Below are positions 1-7,700 of a stretch of 64,000 nt of DNA, one piece after another (the stretch's first letter is position 1; the number at the start of each line of letters is the position of its first letter). Where the stretch lies: NCBI RefSeq assembly GCF_001713375.1, contig NZ_CP016449.1, forward strand, positions 4,259,501 to 4,323,500, in the 5' to 3' direction. A program made the position numbers and the translations under genes. This DNA comes from Hydrogenophaga sp. RAC07. GTDB lineage: Bacteria; Pseudomonadota; Gammaproteobacteria; Burkholderiales; Burkholderiaceae_C. Below the pieces are notes generated by a model. That model saw only the letters and a list, made by a program, of their open reading frames with translations, did not search any database and was not told the origin of the DNA.

Positions 1-83
1 GATATGCGTTCGAGTTTGCTGGTGACGTAGCCGCGCAGGGCGGGTGTGACCTCAAGGTGGTGACCGCTGATCGTCAGGTTCAT
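1..83 (-). CDS. hpf: Ribosome hibernation promoting factor (HPF/RaiA family), N-terminal part, cut by the window edge
   Basis: Only the first 27 or so codons are present; the gene continues beyond base 1. The translated start, MNLTISGHHLEVTPALRGYV, matches the opening beta-strand and helix of the HPF/RaiA ribosome-associated inhibitor family, which binds the 30S decoding region and promotes 70S or 100S hibernation in stationary phase. The ATG at 81-83 has a GGAGG Shine-Dalgarno at 91-95, spaced seven bases. In related proteobacteria this gene sits directly after rpoN (known gene order). Here the upstream neighbour is the aldoxime dehydratase, so the usual neighbour is absent. Confidence 0.85.
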   Translation of the reverse strand, partial: MNLTISGHHLEVTPALRGYVTSKLERI

Positions 84-165
84 AAAAGAGCCTCCATTTG
101 CTCCGGGTTGAGACAAGCCGCCTGGGGCAAGACCTCCCGACGGCCACGGGGATGTCTTGAGCCCA

Positions 166-414
166 CTATGCCGACGAAGACACCCCGGCGCAAGCCTCGG
201 TGGAAAGAAAACGTGACTTCCTGACCAGCATCGGCGTTGCTCGATCCAATGAGTGCCGCGCATGTACTGCCTGCAAGCGCTGCGCCACCGCGCTGTGGGC
301 GGGGCTGGCGGCCTTGTTGGGGGCGATCGCAATGCCGCTGTGATCGGACCGACCGGCGGCACCACAAAGAGCCATCAACCCGCCTGGCAGTGAGGCCAAA
401 TTCGCGTGGGTCAT
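166..414 (-). CDS. Possible small ORF overlapping the aldoxime dehydratase stop (82 aa, unrecognised)
   Basis: The ATG at 412-414 overlaps the TGA of the aldoxime dehydratase gene in an ATGA arrangement, which would allow translational coupling. The 82-residue product begins MTHANLASLPGGLMALCGAA and shows no motif, signal peptide or membrane segment that I recognise. It could be a chance frame, the remnant of a longer gene, or a small partner. The rest of the 328-base stretch from 84 to 411 holds only the hpf Shine-Dalgarno, and no other gene is visible there. The overlap is the only positive evidence. Confidence 0.25.
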   Translation of the reverse strand: MTHANLASLPGGLMALCGAAGRSDHSGIAIAPNKAASPAHSAVAQRLQAVHARHSLDRATPMLVRKSRFLSTEACAGVSSSA

Positions 415-1454
415 GAGGGTGACGCCGCCATCGCGGCCAGCAGGCCTGTTGTCTCATGACAGTTCCGGTACTCCAGGAGCACCTGTTCGGCACTCGGCAC
501 GATGACCTCGTGGTAGCGCGAGAACCGGGCGGCGGCGCCGAAACGCTGGCCATGCCGAACCGCGCCCAGGAAGGAAGCCAGGTGATTGAAATGCCCCTCG
601 GCCCACCGTTCAAGCTGCTCCAAGCTGCGCCACAGACTGAGGCCAAAGGTTTCCTGGCGAACGCGGCCGTCCCCGTCGAGGACCCAGGCATAGCGGTTGG
701 ACAGACACCCCAAGCGGGGACCCGACCCGTCCAGCAGATCCATGCTGGCCTTCATCGTGGGCTCGATGTTGAGCCAGTAGGCTTGCTGCTCCTCCAGGTC
801 GCCCAGCGACCAGTCTTGTCCCGTGCGGATCAGGCAGAGATTGGAAGGCGGCTGCACCCTGGTCAACGATCCTTCAGTGGTGCACCGAAAGGCGCCGCTG
901 GGTGACAACGCGTCGGTCTGGGACAAGGGAATGCGGTCGCGCATCGATCCCCAGTAGCCCTGTTCCAGCACAGGTTCGCTCACACGCTCCGCCAAGCGGG
1001 TCAGCCCGTGCCAGATGACCCCTTCGGCGATCGCCTCGACGCGGTCCACGCTGGGTTGAAAGATCTCTGCGAAGCGTCCCACCCCGGGCAGCAGGGAGTG
1101 ATCACGCGTCCAGCGATGACCTATCTTCTGCCACCATCGATCCAGCACATCATCGGTCGAGTAGCAGGTGAGCAACTGGTTGTGGAACCCGGCCCGATCG
1201 ACGAACGAGGACCGCTCGACCAGAGACGGCCCGGCCTCAAGGGCCAACTGGTCCATCAACCACCGCACGGCACCGTCAACTTGCGAGGCGTCTTCTTCGG
1301 GTCGATGTTGAACGCCCAGGTGGGCAATCGAAACGCGGGAGACCGAGGCAGCGAAACGGGGAACCACCCCCTGGCCCACGGGACGGTGGTTCTCGCTGAT
1401 TCTTGCGTGCCGCGTGCGCGTGCGACGCAGATGTTCCGGGATCGCAGATTCCAT
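411..1454 (-). CDS. oxd: Haem-containing aldoxime dehydratase (phenylacetaldoxime dehydratase family)
   Basis: 347 aa, close to the usual 350 or so of the family. These b-type haem enzymes dehydrate aldoximes (R-CH=N-OH) to nitriles in the cytoplasm. Visible family landmarks are the start MESAIPEHLRR, GYWGSMRDR around residues 167-174 (catalytic Arg about R172), LIRTGQDW around 208-215, LGCLSNR around 248-254, the WAEGHFNHL segment with the likely proximal haem ligand H291, and YHEV with the likely catalytic H315. T211 sits where I recall a catalytic Ser in characterised enzymes. The gene lies 103 bases downstream of an HDO-family gene on the same strand, with no nitrile hydratase, nitrilase or amidase nearby, unlike the known catabolic aldoxime clusters. 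The family call is firm; the substrate is unknown. Confidence 0.88.
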   Translation of the reverse strand: MESAIPEHLRRTRTRHARISENHRPVGQGVVPRFAASVSRVSIAHLGVQHRPEEDASQVDGAVRWLMDQLALEAGPSLVERSSFVDRAGFHNQLLTCYSTDDVLDRWWQKIGHRWTRDHSLLPGVGRFAEIFQPSVDRVEAIAEGVIWHGLTRLAERVSEPVLEQGYWGSMRDRIPLSQTDALSPSGAFRCTTEGSLTRVQPPSNLCLIRTGQDWSLGDLEEQQAYWLNIEPTMKASMDLLDGSGPRLGCLSNRYAWVLDGDGRVRQETFGLSLWRSLEQLERWAEGHFNHLASFLGAVRHGQRFGAAARFSRYHEVIVPSAEQVLLEYRNCHETTGLLAAMAASPS

Positions 1455-1557
1455 GTGGGACTTCTATCGTGAGGACAGGGAAAAAGAAGGCCGGCCTGCT
1501 GGCGCAAACACTTCTCTACTCACCGGTTGAATGGCTTGTCAGTGCGCGCCGAACAAC

Positions 1558-2484
1558 CTACGTGGAAGATGCATTGCGGCAATGAGGTCCAAGGGACTGA
1601 GCATCGTTGACACCCGACTTGAACCTCTCCAGAAGTGCGTCCAAGTGGCGCCCCGAAGAGTTCAGTCTGGCCAGCACCCCCCAGTGCATCTCCCGAGCGC
1701 ATCCAGGCGTCATGTCCACCAACGGCGCAATGACGCGCTGGAAAAACCCCGATGCGTGCCGCGCATCCACCCGAACATGTTCCTCGTGGTATTCGAGAAG
1801 ACGGGTGGGCAGCCCCAATCTCTGCCATGCCGCGATCAGGCTGAGGCATCGCTTGGGGAACATGTGCTCGATGGTTGCAAAGTAGCCCATGCCGCGATAG
1901 ATGAGGTGACGACGGAGCACGAGCATGGTCGAAAGATTGCCGCACCAGAGTCCGTCGGTTGTCAGGCTGTCTTGAATGTACTCATCGGTAAGTCCAAGAG
2001 AGTCCGCGACGTTCTGGAACATGACCGTGTGCATTCTCGCGATTTCCCCATTGCCCATCTCGTCCCAATAGTTGCTGGCCAGTTCAAGTTTCGGCCGAGC
2101 AGGCAGACCCATCTGCAACGCTGCGATGAAGTCGTCAAATCTGGGGTCTTGCAAAGTCTCCTGGGCAAGATAGAAAGCAAGATCTTCAACCGTTGCGCGG
2201 TTCGGAAGGAATTCTTCGTAAAACTCGTGCTGGTTAGCAGCGTGCCGCTTGATGTCATCCTTGACGAGGCTGACGAACTCTGCCCCACTGTGCTCTGCTC
2301 CGCTCTGCACGCCCTTCCTCATGACGATTTGAAGGTCTTCGAGCGCCAGCATTTCCTTTTCTATAGCTATGGCCACATTCAAATCGGTGGTCAAGGTTTC
2401 GTAAGTGGCACTGAGCTGATCTGCGGTGTTGAAGTGCCTCGTGTAAATCGAGGCAAGGCGCTTTTGGTCGTCTGGGTTGATCAT
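1558..2484 (-). CDS. Haem-oxygenase-like di-iron oxidase/oxygenase (HDO, iron-containing redox enzyme family)
   Basis: 308 aa from the ATG at 2484, chosen over an in-frame start 35 codons upstream because GGGAGA lies seven bases before it. The all-helical protein carries the family hallmark NYWDEMGNGEIARMH (E142, H152) and late-helix ligands of the H-x3-D-x2-H type (H236, D240, H243), with E206 as a further candidate. HDO enzymes include UndA, BesC, CADD and the N-oxygenating domain of SznF, and catalyse C-C cleavage, N-oxygenation or related chemistry. An N-terminal helical extension of about 80 residues precedes the core. Base composition is visibly less GC-rich than in flanking genes. It probably forms an operon with the aldoxime dehydratase downstream, suggesting that it makes the oxime or a precursor (inference). 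Confidence 0.8.
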   Translation of the reverse strand: MINPDDQKRLASIYTRHFNTADQLSATYETLTTDLNVAIAIEKEMLALEDLQIVMRKGVQSGAEHSGAEFVSLVKDDIKRHAANQHEFYEEFLPNRATVEDLAFYLAQETLQDPRFDDFIAALQMGLPARPKLELASNYWDEMGNGEIARMHTVMFQNVADSLGLTDEYIQDSLTTDGLWCGNLSTMLVLRRHLIYRGMGYFATIEHMFPKRCLSLIAAWQRLGLPTRLLEYHEEHVRVDARHASGFFQRVIAPLVDMTPGCAREMHWGVLARLNSSGRHLDALLERFKSGVNDAQSLGPHCRNASST

Positions 2485-2590
2485 GGAGTCTCCCTGGATT
2501 TTCAAAGTGTTGTCGCGCTGACCGGTGAGCACTTTGGTGGGCATCTCCATCGACAGATGGCATGTACGCCGACATTCGCGCGCGCACAAT

Positions 2591-2610
2591 AATAGTCAAT
2601 AAATACTATT
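2591..2610 (-). promoter_or_regulatory. AT-rich inverted repeat upstream of the HDO gene (putative operator/promoter)
   Basis: AATAGT and its exact complement ACTATT are separated by eight bases inside an AT-rich island (about 2585-2645) in an otherwise GC-rich region. It lies roughly 110 bases upstream of the HDO start. The rest of the 425-base gap between 2485 and 2909 shows no gene, and the only other notable item is the HDO Shine-Dalgarno. A regulator site overlapping the promoter is the likely reading. The regulator is not identified. Confidence 0.45.
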
Positions 2611-2909
2611 TTCCTTTGAATTTTTTGGAACCTTGTTGCTAATTTACGGCGGCACAAAGCAGCCTCCGGTTCCGTTTACCCTTTGTGCGGGTGTATCGGC
2701 GTGGCGCCCGACCTGGGAAGGCTTGGATGAAGGCATGAAAACCTGCGTCACCCCCAACACGCTCCATCCATCCGCAAGGCTCAACCAGCTACCCGGCGAA
2801 CGAAAAACGACTCGCCCCGCTTCGACGCCCGTAGGGAGGGGTTGCATCCGCTGGCACAAGCGCTGCTCCGCGCCTTCATGCCATGACAGAGATCAGACTG
2901 GCGATCCTT

Positions 2910-3266
2910 TTACTGCCGCTCGCAGCGTCCCTGCGCGGTGGCCTGTCCACGGAAATCGCTGCTCCAGGTCTGGGCGGCGGTGTCGATCTGGATGCGTTCG
3001 TTGTCCACCGCCGTGAGGATCATGGTTTCCTGGATCGCGAAGGTGTAGACCGGCACGCCGTCGATCTGCACCGCGCGCACGCGCTTCTTGTCGTAGGCGA
3101 TGCCCACGGTGCGTGTCCAGGTGGTGCGAGCGGGCAGGTAGACCGCTTCGCAGACCAGCGTCACCTCGGCGGCCGGCGCGGCAGGTTTGGTGGCGGGCTT
3201 GTTTTGCGCCGTGGCGAAGGGCGCTGCGACGGCCAGGCAGGCCGCGGAGATCAAGGACGCTTTCAT
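2910..3266 (-). CDS. Small exported protein of unknown function
   Basis: 118 aa. The N-terminus MKASLISAACLAVAAPFATA is a typical Sec signal peptide with a likely ATA-Q cleavage, followed by a Lys/Pro/Ala-rich linker and a compact domain of about 85 residues with two cysteines (C39, C115) that could form a disulfide in the periplasm. The start overlaps the stop of the adenosyltransferase gene (ATGA at 3263-3266), so the two are translationally coupled. A much longer open frame upstream in the same phase is a shadow of other genes. I do not recognise the family. Confidence 0.65.
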   Translation of the reverse strand: MKASLISAACLAVAAPFATAQNKPATKPAAPAAEVTLVCEAVYLPARTTWTRTVGIAYDKKRVRAVQIDGVPVYTFAIQETMILTAVDNERIQIDTAAQTWSSDFRGQATAQGRCERQ

Positions 3267-3829
3267 TCGGCCGCGCCCTTGGCCATGCGTTCGCTCTTCC
3301 AGTACACGTCGTCGCCGCCGTTCATGCGATTGAGCACGCGGGACAACACGAACATCAGGTCGCTCAGGCGGTTGAGGTACTGGCGCGGCGTGTCTTTCAA
3401 GGCTTCTTCGTTGCCCAGCGCCACCACGGCGCGCTCGGCGCGGCGGGCCACGGTGCGGCACACGTGCGCCTGGCTGGCAGCGCGAGAGCCGGCGGGCAGG
3501 ATGAACTCCTGCAGACGCGGCAGCGCTTCGTTGTGGGTGGCCAGGGCCTCGTCGAGCGCGAGCACGGCTTCGGGTTTGAGCAGCTCGTAGCCCGGGATGG
3601 ACAACTCGCCACCGAGGTTGAAGAGCTGGTGCTGGATCTCCACCAGCAGCGCGCGCACATCGGGTGCCATCTCTTCGCACAGCAACAGGCCGATGTGGGA
3701 ATTGAGTTCGTCCACGTCGCCCATGGCGTGCACACGCAGGCTGTTCTTGGAGACGCGGGTGTTGTCGCCCAGGCCGGTGGTGCCGGCGTCGCCGGTGCGG
3801 GTGGCGATCTGGGTGAGGCGGTTGCCCAT
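3263..3829 (-). CDS. PduO-type ATP:cob(I)alamin adenosyltransferase
   Basis: 188 aa from the ATG at 3829, which has AAGGACG as a Shine-Dalgarno. The enzyme adenosylates cob(I)alamin with ATP to make the coenzyme B12 cofactor. The family signature TRTGDAGTTGLG lies at residues 10-21, and the C-terminal RTVARRAER and NRLSDLMFVLSR segments supply the ATP- and cobalamin-binding helices of the trimer. Length is standard. It is followed by a coupled exported protein of unknown role. No B12-dependent enzyme is visible in the window. Confidence 0.9.
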   Translation of the reverse strand: MGNRLTQIATRTGDAGTTGLGDNTRVSKNSLRVHAMGDVDELNSHIGLLLCEEMAPDVRALLVEIQHQLFNLGGELSIPGYELLKPEAVLALDEALATHNEALPRLQEFILPAGSRAASQAHVCRTVARRAERAVVALGNEEALKDTPRQYLNRLSDLMFVLSRVLNRMNGGDDVYWKSERMAKGAAE

Positions 3830-3989
3830 GGAACGTCCTTGAATTGAATGGGGGTTGCCCGATTGTGCAGCGTTGCCCCGTCGTAACGGAGCGCAGGGAA
3901 ATGTGAGCGAGGCAACGTGAGGCAAGAACGCTGGCCTTGATCGGGGATGCGAGCGGTAATGGCCGCCTGTTCACCCTCAGGAGATCCCG

Positions 3990-4226
3990 ATGACGCAACG
4001 CCGACAACGACTCGCCGACTTCGAAGCCCGCAGTGTGCAACTGATCGCCGCCTGCACGCTGGGTCTGGCCGGCATGGCCAGCGCGCCGCCCAGCCACGCT
4101 GCGCGCATCACCGGCCAGGCCACCAGCCTCACCGGCACCACCGGCCACAACACCACGCCCACCGGCAACACGCGGACCCACCGAACCCCGGCCCTCTTGC
4201 TGCAAGCCGGGAAAGTACGCAGCTGA
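3990..4226 (+). CDS. Possible small exported protein (hypothetical)
   Basis: 78 aa. A GGAGA sequence six bases before the ATG supports translation. Residues 16-37 are hydrophobic and end in a plausible signal-peptidase region (PPSHAAR), followed by a Thr/Gly-rich tail. No family is recognised and codon usage is not decisive. It occupies the 476-base gap between the adenosyltransferase and the lactate dehydrogenase-like gene. Apart from this frame I see no feature in that gap. Confidence 0.35.
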   Translation: MTQRRQRLADFEARSVQLIAACTLGLAGMASAPPSHAARITGQATSLTGTTGHNTTPTGNTRTHRTPALLLQAGKVRS

Positions 4227-4305
4227 CTGCGCCCGCGCAAGGCACCGCGCCCGGAGCTGCGGGCTTAAACTGGCGGGCTGACACAACAGCGCCGGAGACA
4301 CGCCC

Positions 4306-5730
4306 ATGAACGCCCCCACCGCCCACAGCCACCTCGCTCCGCAAGTGCACCAGCGTGTGGTGCCGCCCGAGTTGATCGCGGCGCTGCAGGCCCACTTCGG
4401 CGCGCAGTGCTCCACCGCCCTGGTGGTGCGCGAGCAGCACGGGCGCGACGAGTCGGTGTACGAGGTGCCGCCGCCGGCTGCGGTGGTGTTTGCGCAAAGC
4501 ACGCAGGATGTGGCCGATGCGGTGAAGCTGGCCGCTTCGCACCGCGTGCCGGTGATCCCGTTCGGCGTGGGCTCCTCACTCGAAGGCCACCTGCTCGCGG
4601 TGCAGGGCGGCATCAGCATCGACGTGAGCCGCATGAACAGCGTGCTGGCCATCAACGCTGAAGACCTGACGGTGACGGTGCAGCCCGGCGTGACGCGCAA
4701 GGCGGTGAACGAAGCGGTCAAGAGCGAAGGACTCTTCTTCCCGATCGACCCGGGTGCCGACGCATCCATCGGCGGCATGGCCGCCACGCGCGCCAGCGGC
4801 ACGAACGCGGTGCGCTACGGCACCATGCGCGAAAACGTGCTGGCGCTCGAAGTGGTCACGGCCAGCGGTGAAGTCATCCGCACCGGCACGCGCGCCAAAA
4901 AATCATCGGCTGGCTACGACCTCACGCGCCTGATGGTGGGCAGCGAAGGCACTTTGGGCGTGATCACCGAAGTGACGCTCAAGCTCTACCCGCTGCCCGA
5001 GGCGATCTCGGCCGCGACCTGCTCGTTCCCCAGCATCGAGGCCGCGGTGCGCACCGTGATCCAGGTGATCCAGCTGGGCGTGCCGATCGCGCGCTGCGAG
5101 CTGATCGACCACAACACCGTGCGCATGGTCAACGCGCACAGCAAGCTGGGCCTGCGCGAAGAAAACATGCTGCTCATGGAGTTCCACGGCTCGCCCGCGA
5201 GCGTGAAGGAACAGGCCGAGACGGTGCAGGAAATCGCCGGCGACTTCGGCGGGCAGGCTTTCGAGTGGGCCGACACGCCCGAGGAACGCACCCGCCTGTG
5301 GACCGCGCGTCACAACGCCTACTTTGCAGCCATCCAGAGCAAGCCCGGCTGCCGCGCGATCAGCACCGACACCTGCGTGCCCATCAGCCGCCTGGCCGAC
5401 TGCCTGCTCGACTCCGTGACCGAGGCCGACGCCGCCGGCCTGCCCTACTTCCTGGTGGGCCACGTGGGCGACGGCAATTTCCACTTTGGCTACCTGATCG
5501 ACCCGACCAAACCGGAAGAGCACACCCTGGCCGAACAGCTCAACCACCAGCTGGTGGCGCGCGCGCTGAGCCTGGAGGGCACCTGCACCGGCGAACACGG
5601 CGTGGGTCTGCACAAGATGGAGTTCCTGCTCACCGAAGCCGGCAGCGGCGCGGTGGACATGATGCGCACCATCAAGCGTGCACTCGATCCGGACAACATC
5701 ATGAATCCGGGCAAGATCTTTTCCATGTAA
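4306..5730 (+). CDS. FAD-binding D-lactate dehydrogenase (cytochrome)-like oxidoreductase
   Basis: 474 aa, typical for the GlcD/D-LDH (FAD-oxidase type 4, VAO fold) family, which oxidises D-2-hydroxyacids such as D-lactate or glycolate and passes electrons to the respiratory chain. FAD-binding landmarks are PFGVGSSLEGH around residue 85, DPGADASIGGMAATRASG around 148-165 and GSEGTLGVITE around 212. The C-terminal cap has HVGDGNFH, GEHGVG and the ending DPDNIMNPGKIF. The ATG at 4306 has GGAGA upstream. It stands alone, without glcE/glcF partners, which favours single-subunit D-lactate dehydrogenase over glycolate oxidase. Confidence 0.85.
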   Translation: MNAPTAHSHLAPQVHQRVVPPELIAALQAHFGAQCSTALVVREQHGRDESVYEVPPPAAVVFAQSTQDVADAVKLAASHRVPVIPFGVGSSLEGHLLAVQGGISIDVSRMNSVLAINAEDLTVTVQPGVTRKAVNEAVKSEGLFFPIDPGADASIGGMAATRASGTNAVRYGTMRENVLALEVVTASGEVIRTGTRAKKSSAGYDLTRLMVGSEGTLGVITEVTLKLYPLPEAISAATCSFPSIEAAVRTVIQVIQLGVPIARCELIDHNTVRMVNAHSKLGLREENMLLMEFHGSPASVKEQAETVQEIAGDFGGQAFEWADTPEERTRLWTARHNAYFAAIQSKPGCRAISTDTCVPISRLADCLLDSVTEADAAGLPYFLVGHVGDGNFHFGYLIDPTKPEEHTLAEQLNHQLVARALSLEGTCTGEHGVGLHKMEFLLTEAGSGAVDMMRTIKRALDPDNIMNPGKIFSM

Positions 5731-5831
5731 CGGCCTCGTCTCGGGTGCCGAGCCTGCGACATCGGAAGGCTGTTCAACCGCGCCGGCATGGGTACGATAA
5801 GCCTCTCGATTCACCACGTTTTGGAGGTCAC

Positions 5832-6164
5832 ATGGCAGGCTGGTACGAACTGAACAAGAACGACAAGGGCGGGTTTTCGTTTGTCCTGAAGGCGGCGAAC
5901 GGCGAAGTGATTCTGCGCAGCGAAAGCTACGAATCGCGCGCTGCTGCCGACAACGGGATCGCCTCGGTGCAGAAGAACAGCGCCGTGGAGACGGCCTACA
6001 CGCACAGCGACGCCTCGGACGGCCGCTTCTATTTCAACCTCAAGGCCGCCAACCACCAGATCATCGGCACCAGCCAGATGTACAAAACGGCGGCGGCGAG
6101 GCGCGCCGGCATGGAGTCGGTTCGTACCAACGGCCCGACCACGGAGATCAAGCACCCGTCCTGA
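5832..6164 (+). CDS. YegP-like DUF1508 protein (UPF0339), two tandem repeats
   Basis: 110 aa. Two copies of the DUF1508 unit are visible: residues 4-52 (YELNKNDKGGFSFVLKAANG) and 57-104 (HSDASDGRFYFNLKAANHQ), each with the F-x-F-x-L-K-A-A-N core. Such small proteins are common in proteobacteria, and their function is not established. The ATG at 5832 is preceded by GGAGG at 5823-5827. A GC-rich stem-loop without a T-run follows at 6183-6199, between this gene and the convergent parB. Confidence 0.88.
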   Translation: MAGWYELNKNDKGGFSFVLKAANGEVILRSESYESRAAADNGIASVQKNSAVETAYTHSDASDGRFYFNLKAANHQIIGTSQMYKTAAARRAGMESVRTNGPTTEIKHPS

Positions 6165-6206
6165 AAGCTTTGGATGGGCGGCGGGCGGTGGGACCGCCCA
6201 GCCGGT

Positions 6207-7121
6207 TCAATGGCCGCCGCGCAGTTTGTCGATCAGGCCATTGAGCGCTTCAAGCGAACCGAACTGGATCGCGATTTCGCCCATTTCTTCGATGCGCCCG
6301 TGCCGCTTGAGGCGCTTCTTCACACGCACCTCGACCTCCGCCATCAGCAGGTCGGCCAGCTCTTCTTCCACGCGGCGGATGTCGCGCGACTTGTCCTTCT
6401 TGAGCTTTTGCGGCGACAGCGCGAACTCGGCGCCGAGCTTTTTCACCAGGCTCTCGGCCTCGCGCACCGACATCTTTTTCGCCGCGATCTGGTTGCCCGC
6501 GGTGATCTGGTGGGCTTTGTCCAGCGCCAGCAGCGCACGCGCGTGTCCCATGTCGAGGTCGCCGGCCATCAGCATGGTCTGCACCGGCTCGGCCAGTTGC
6601 AGCAGGCGCAGCAGGTTGCTGGCGGCACTGCGCGAACGGCCGACGGCCTGGGCCGCTTGTTCGTGAGTGAGTCCAAACTCTTTCACCAGGCGTTGCAGTC
6701 CGTGGGCCTCTTCCAGTGGGTTCAGGTCTTCGCGCTGGATGTTTTCGATCAGCGCCATGGCCGCAGCCGACTCGTCGGGCACGTCGCGCACCAGCACCGG
6801 CACGCTCTCCAGCCCCGCCAGCTTCGAGGCGCGGAAGCGGCGCTCGCCAGCAATGATCTCGTACTTGCCGGCGTTCGGTCCGCCGGCCAGCTGGCGCACC
6901 AGGATCGGCTGCATCACCCCCTGGGCCTTGATGCTTTCGGCCAGTTCGTACAACGCACCCTCGTCCATGTGGGTACGGGGCTGGTATTGGCCGGCCACCA
7001 GTTCGGTCAGCGGCAGGTTCGACGGCAGGCTGTCGGCATCGGCCGGTGCGCTGTCCACCACCTTGGGGCCCAGCAGGGCTTCGAGTCCGCGGCCGAGGCC
7101 CTTGGGTTTTTTGGTGACCAT
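6207..7121 (-). CDS. parB: Chromosome partitioning protein ParB
   Basis: 304 aa. The N-terminus KGLGRGLEALLG is the ParA-interacting region. The ParB/Srx CTPase core follows with YQPRTHMDE and the GERRFRASKLAGL box around residues 93-105, then the helix-turn-helix (HEQAAQAVGRSRSAASNLLRLL) that reads parS, and a C-terminal dimer domain. ParB loads on parS, spreads as a CTP-dependent clamp and organises the origin region. It is the last gene of the mnmG-rsmG-lysE-parA-hydrolase-parB run, and four parS-like sites lie 0.5-3.3 kb upstream. Its presence marks the window as chromosomal and near the origin. Confidence 0.96.
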   Translation of the reverse strand: MVTKKPKGLGRGLEALLGPKVVDSAPADADSLPSNLPLTELVAGQYQPRTHMDEGALYELAESIKAQGVMQPILVRQLAGGPNAGKYEIIAGERRFRASKLAGLESVPVLVRDVPDESAAAMALIENIQREDLNPLEEAHGLQRLVKEFGLTHEQAAQAVGRSRSAASNLLRLLQLAEPVQTMLMAGDLDMGHARALLALDKAHQITAGNQIAAKKMSVREAESLVKKLGAEFALSPQKLKKDKSRDIRRVEEELADLLMAEVEVRVKKRLKRHGRIEEMGEIAIQFGSLEALNGLIDKLRGGH

Positions 7122-7144
7122 GGGTCTTCGTGCTTTCGAAAGGT

Positions 7145-7693
7145 TCAGAGGTTCATGAGCTCGGCGAGCACCGCATGGCCGGCCGGCCAGTCGCCCAGGC
7201 CGGACTCGGCGTTGATGTGGCCGGCTTCACCCAGGTCGACGAAGCGCGAGCCCCAAGCGGCGGCGAAGGCCTGCACGCGCTCGAAGCTGCAATACAGGTC
7301 GTTGCGGCTGCCAATCAGCACACTGGGGAACGGCAGCCGCTCCATGGGAATGGGCGCCCAGCTGGGCAACACCGGGCGCATTTCTTCGCGTTCGGCGTCG
7401 CCGGGCGCCACCAGCAACGCCGCCTTCACGCGGGAGGTGTTCTGGGAATGCGCCGCCCAGGCGGCGGTGTGCAGGCAGCCGAGGCTGTGGGCCACCAGCA
7501 CCGCTGGCTCGTCACAGGTGAACAGCACTTCTTCCAGGCGGGCAATCCAGTCGCCGCGGCGAGGCTGCAGCCAGTCGTGCTGGTCCACCCGGCGGTAACC
7601 GTGAGCGGTTTCCCAGCGGCTTTGCCAGTGATCGGGCCCGCTGTTCTGCCAGCCGGGCAGGATGAGGACGTTTTGAGGTTTCACGTGAAACAT
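7145..7693 (-). CDS. RBBP9/YdeN-type alpha/beta serine hydrolase
   Basis: 182 aa. The protein opens with VLILPGWQNSGPDHWQ (the family's substrate-pocket strand) and has the nucleophile elbow AHSLG around residue 88, an Asp on the IGSRNDLY loop and a late His in EAGHIN, giving a Ser-Asp-His triad. The family comprises small esterases or peptidases with poorly defined substrates. It is inserted between parA and parB on the same strand with short gaps (7 and 23 bases). Its first codons, ATG TTT CAC GTG AAA, are part of a parS site, so the start region has two functions. Confidence 0.85.
   Translation of the reverse strand: MFHVKPQNVLILPGWQNSGPDHWQSRWETAHGYRRVDQHDWLQPRRGDWIARLEEVLFTCDEPAVLVAHSLGCLHTAAWAAHSQNTSRVKAALLVAPGDAEREEMRPVLPSWAPIPMERLPFPSVLIGSRNDLYCSFERVQAFAAAWGSRFVDLGEAGHINAESGLGDWPAGHAVLAELMNL
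7677..7692. promoter_or_regulatory. parS-like centromere site 1 (15 of 16)
   Basis: GGTTTCACGTGAAACA differs from the consensus parS TGTTTCACGTGAAACA only at the first base. It overlaps the initiation region of the hydrolase gene between parA and parB. The match is read directly; the ParB-binding role follows from the known consensus. Confidence 0.85.
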
Positions 7694-7700
7694 CCTGGTT

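Noticed and set aside
3830..4802. Long minus-strand open frame running through the lactate dehydrogenase-like gene and into the exported-protein gene
   Set aside because: It is antisense to a well-supported gene and lacks motifs. Only its 3' part, from the ATG at 3266, is kept because of a signal peptide and coupling.
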